Assembly (NCBI RefSeq): GCF_000716445.1
Contig: NZ_JNWK01000035.1
Location: 148,082-212,081 of the forward strand
From: Streptomyces wedmorensis
GTDB lineage: Bacteria; Actinomycetota; Actinomycetes; Streptomycetales; Streptomycetaceae
Length of the DNA stretch: 64,000 nucleotides
Reading direction: 5' to 3'
In this document: piece by piece, positions 62,623 through 64,000 of the stretch
How the letters are laid out: every line of letters begins with the position of its first letter
How positions within the stretch are numbered: the stretch's first letter is position 1
The notes under the pieces: model-generated
The model's database searches: none
The model's input: only the letters and a program-made list of their open reading frames with translations
What the model was told of the DNA's origin: nothing
Position numbers and translations under genes: made by a program

Positions 62623-63333
62623 TCACCCGTCGCTCACCAGGATCACCTCGAGCGTCCGGGGCCCGTGCACCCCCTCCACCCGGTCGAGCTCGATGTCGCT
62701 CGTCGCCGACGGACCGGAGATCCACGTCAGGGGACGCGCCGGGTCGAGCCGCGGCAGCGCCCGCGGCACCGACGACACCACCTGTTCCGGCGCCCGCACC
62801 ACGCACACGTGGAGGTCGGGCACGAGCGTCAGCGCCCGCCGCCCCTGCCCCGGACCGCCGTCGAGGACGATCGTGCCGGTCTCCGCGATCGCCAGCGCGC
62901 AGCCCGTCACCACGGCGTCCGCGGCATCGAGCTCGTACGGCGTCAGCCGCGGCTCGTCGGTCCGCCGCCCGGCACCCGCAGCGGCGACCCAGTCCTCCGG
63001 CAGCCCCGCCGGCACGACGACGCTCCGCGCGCCGCGCTCCGCGAGCAGCCGACCGACCAGCGCTCCGACGCCGTCCGGCGAGGTCCGGTGCACGTGCGCG
63101 CGGTAGTCGGCGAGGTTCTCGTGGAGCAGGTCGAGGACCGCGTCCGGGTCGTCGGGCACGTGGCTGGTGCGGTAGGCGCGCACCACGTCGGGCACCTCGG
63201 GCGCGTCGGCGACGGCGGCGCGGATCCGGGCCAGGACCCGCGCGCGGGAGCCGGTCACGGGCGGTTCGGCCCCGTGGGGTCCGGTCGTGCGCGGCGTCGT
63301 CCTGTGCGGTTCGGTCATGCGCGGTTCGGTCAT
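62623..63333 (-). CDS. lutC: LutC/YkgG lactate-utilisation protein C
   Basis: A 236-residue subunit of the LutABC L-lactate dehydrogenase complex. The LUD domain is recognised by DAADAVVTGCALAIAETGTIVLDGGPGQGRRALTL (strand-turn pattern AETGTIVL) and VPDLHVCVVRAPEQVV, ending TWISGPSATSDIELDRVEGVHGP. ATG 63333 overlaps the lutB stop in an ATGA junction. The first codons are duplicated (MTEPRMTEP), giving several in-frame ATGs, so the exact start is uncertain. Its partner lutB upstream is broken. Confidence 0.92.
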   Translation of the reverse strand: MTEPRMTEPHRTTPRTTGPHGAEPPVTGSRARVLARIRAAVADAPEVPDVVRAYRTSHVPDDPDAVLDLLHENLADYRAHVHRTSPDGVGALVGRLLAERGARSVVVPAGLPEDWVAAAGAGRRTDEPRLTPYELDAADAVVTGCALAIAETGTIVLDGGPGQGRRALTLVPDLHVCVVRAPEQVVSSVPRALPRLDPARPLTWISGPSATSDIELDRVEGVHGPRTLEVILVSDG

Positions 63334-64000
63334 GCGCGGTTCCTCTTCCACCAGTCACGGAACGGTTCGGCGGGCACGTCGGGCAGGTCGCGGTGGCGCG
63401 ACCACTGGCCGGCACCGGGTCCCGGCAGCCGCTTCGGGTGCAGCGCGCGGGTGGCGGAGGCGAGGCGCTCGGCCGCCGCGAGCGCGTGCGGATGGTCGAG
63501 GAGCCAGGTGGAGGCGCCGACGGCGGCCTTCTCCAGGCGGTGGCCCTTCCCACCCTGGGTGGCGACCCGCTCGCGCAGGTGCACCAGGACCTCGGGGATG
63601 TCGATGGCGACGGGGCAGACCTCGTAGCAGGCGCCGCAGAGCGAGGAGGCGTACGGCAGGGAGGCGTCGTGTCGAGGAGCACGAGATGGAACGCCGAAGG
63701 GCCGTCGTCGTCGGTGGTGCCGGTCCACATGCTGGTGTACGGGTTCATCCGCTCGGCCGTCGAGGAGCGGGGGAGGGTCTGGAGGAAGACCTCCAGGTCC
63801 CGCCAGGTGGGCACCACCTTCTCGATGCCGACGACGGAGACGAGGGTCTCGGGCAGCGTCAGGCACATCCGGCCGTTGCCCTCGGACTCGACGACGACGA
63901 GGGTGCCGGTCTCGGCGACCATGAAGTTCGCCCCGGAGATCCCGACCTTGGCCCGCAGGAACTTCTCCCGCAGGTGCAGCCGGGCCGCCTCCGCGAGCTC
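63330..64000 (-). pseudogene. lutB: lutB with internal deletion and frameshift, 5' end beyond the window
   Basis: Iron-sulfur subunit of lactate oxidation. The upstream part (64000 to about 63673) reads VGISGANFMVAETGTLVVVE and ends FHLVLLD; the downstream part, in another frame, begins DASLPYASSLCGACYEVCPVAIDIPE and runs to the stop at 63330. In intact LutB these pieces are separated by some 60 residues that include the first four-cysteine cluster (CIRCSACLNVCPV in relatives). That stretch is absent here and the frames no longer match at about 63668-63676. Either the gene is dead or the sequence has lost a segment between short repeats. Confidence 0.8.

Overview
The window reads as a chromosome segment from a high-GC actinomycete, most likely a Streptomyces. 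G or C sits at almost every third codon position, GTG starts are common, many junctions are 4-nt ATGA/GTGA overlaps, several secreted enzymes carry Tat-type leaders, and three sugar ABC importers lack their own ATPase. Nearly all of it is dedicated to taking apart plant cell-wall polysaccharides. I saw no RNA genes, CRISPR arrays or intact insertion sequences.

Layout. (1) 1-6.1 kb: a truncated GH2 beta-galactosidase, diverging from a LacI regulator that overlaps an ECF sigma factor and a one-helix membrane protein, then a four-helix membrane protein. (2) 6.1-19.7 kb: pectin and rhamnogalacturonan-I module. A PL4 lyase and a carboxylesterase read rightward. A leftward operon encodes two permeases, a Gfo/Idh oxidoreductase, a PmoA-like (DUF6807) protein, GH43, a binding lipoprotein, CE12 acetylesterase, PL1 pectate lyase and CE8 methylesterase. 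(3) 19.9-23.6 kb: sugar-acid dehydratase (IlvD/Edd, L-arabinonate-dehydratase-like), DapA-type enzyme and a FadR-type GntR regulator. (4) 23.8-30.8 kb: a YicI-type GH31 alpha-xylosidase, then a patchwork with a ricin-type lectin, a DUF1905 protein, an NmrA-like reductase, a YncE-like propeller, a duplicated GH31 tail and two decayed small genes. (5) 30.9-43.8 kb: GH3, an LplABC-type importer, GH42, GH95 and a second LacI regulator very like the first, with perfect TCGAAGCGCTTCGA operators; by content this suits cytoplasmic trimming of xyloglucan-type oligosaccharides. (6) 43.8-54.2 kb: sugar-acid catabolism. It holds an enolase-superfamily dehydratase operon with an IclR regulator, then a ROK regulator diverging from an operon of lactonase, KDPG/KDPGal aldolase, PfkB kinase, SDR dehydrogenase and DgoD. 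(7) 54.3-62.6 kb: galactan module with secreted GH53 endo-galactanase, GH42, an ABC importer and a third LacI regulator. (8) 62.6-64 kb: lutC and a broken lutB.

How it fits together: regions 6 and 7 form a complete proposed route. Galactan is cut outside by GH53, imported, hydrolysed by GH42 to galactose, then oxidised through the De Ley-Doudoroff pathway (dehydrogenase, lactonase, DgoD, kinase, aldolase) to pyruvate and glyceraldehyde-3-phosphate instead of through the Leloir pathway. Enzyme families are well supported by motifs. Exact substrates, the SDR's identity as galactose dehydrogenase and the regulator-operator pairings are inference.

A second theme is structural: short tandem repeats have grown across the stop codons of at least three genes and in several spacers.
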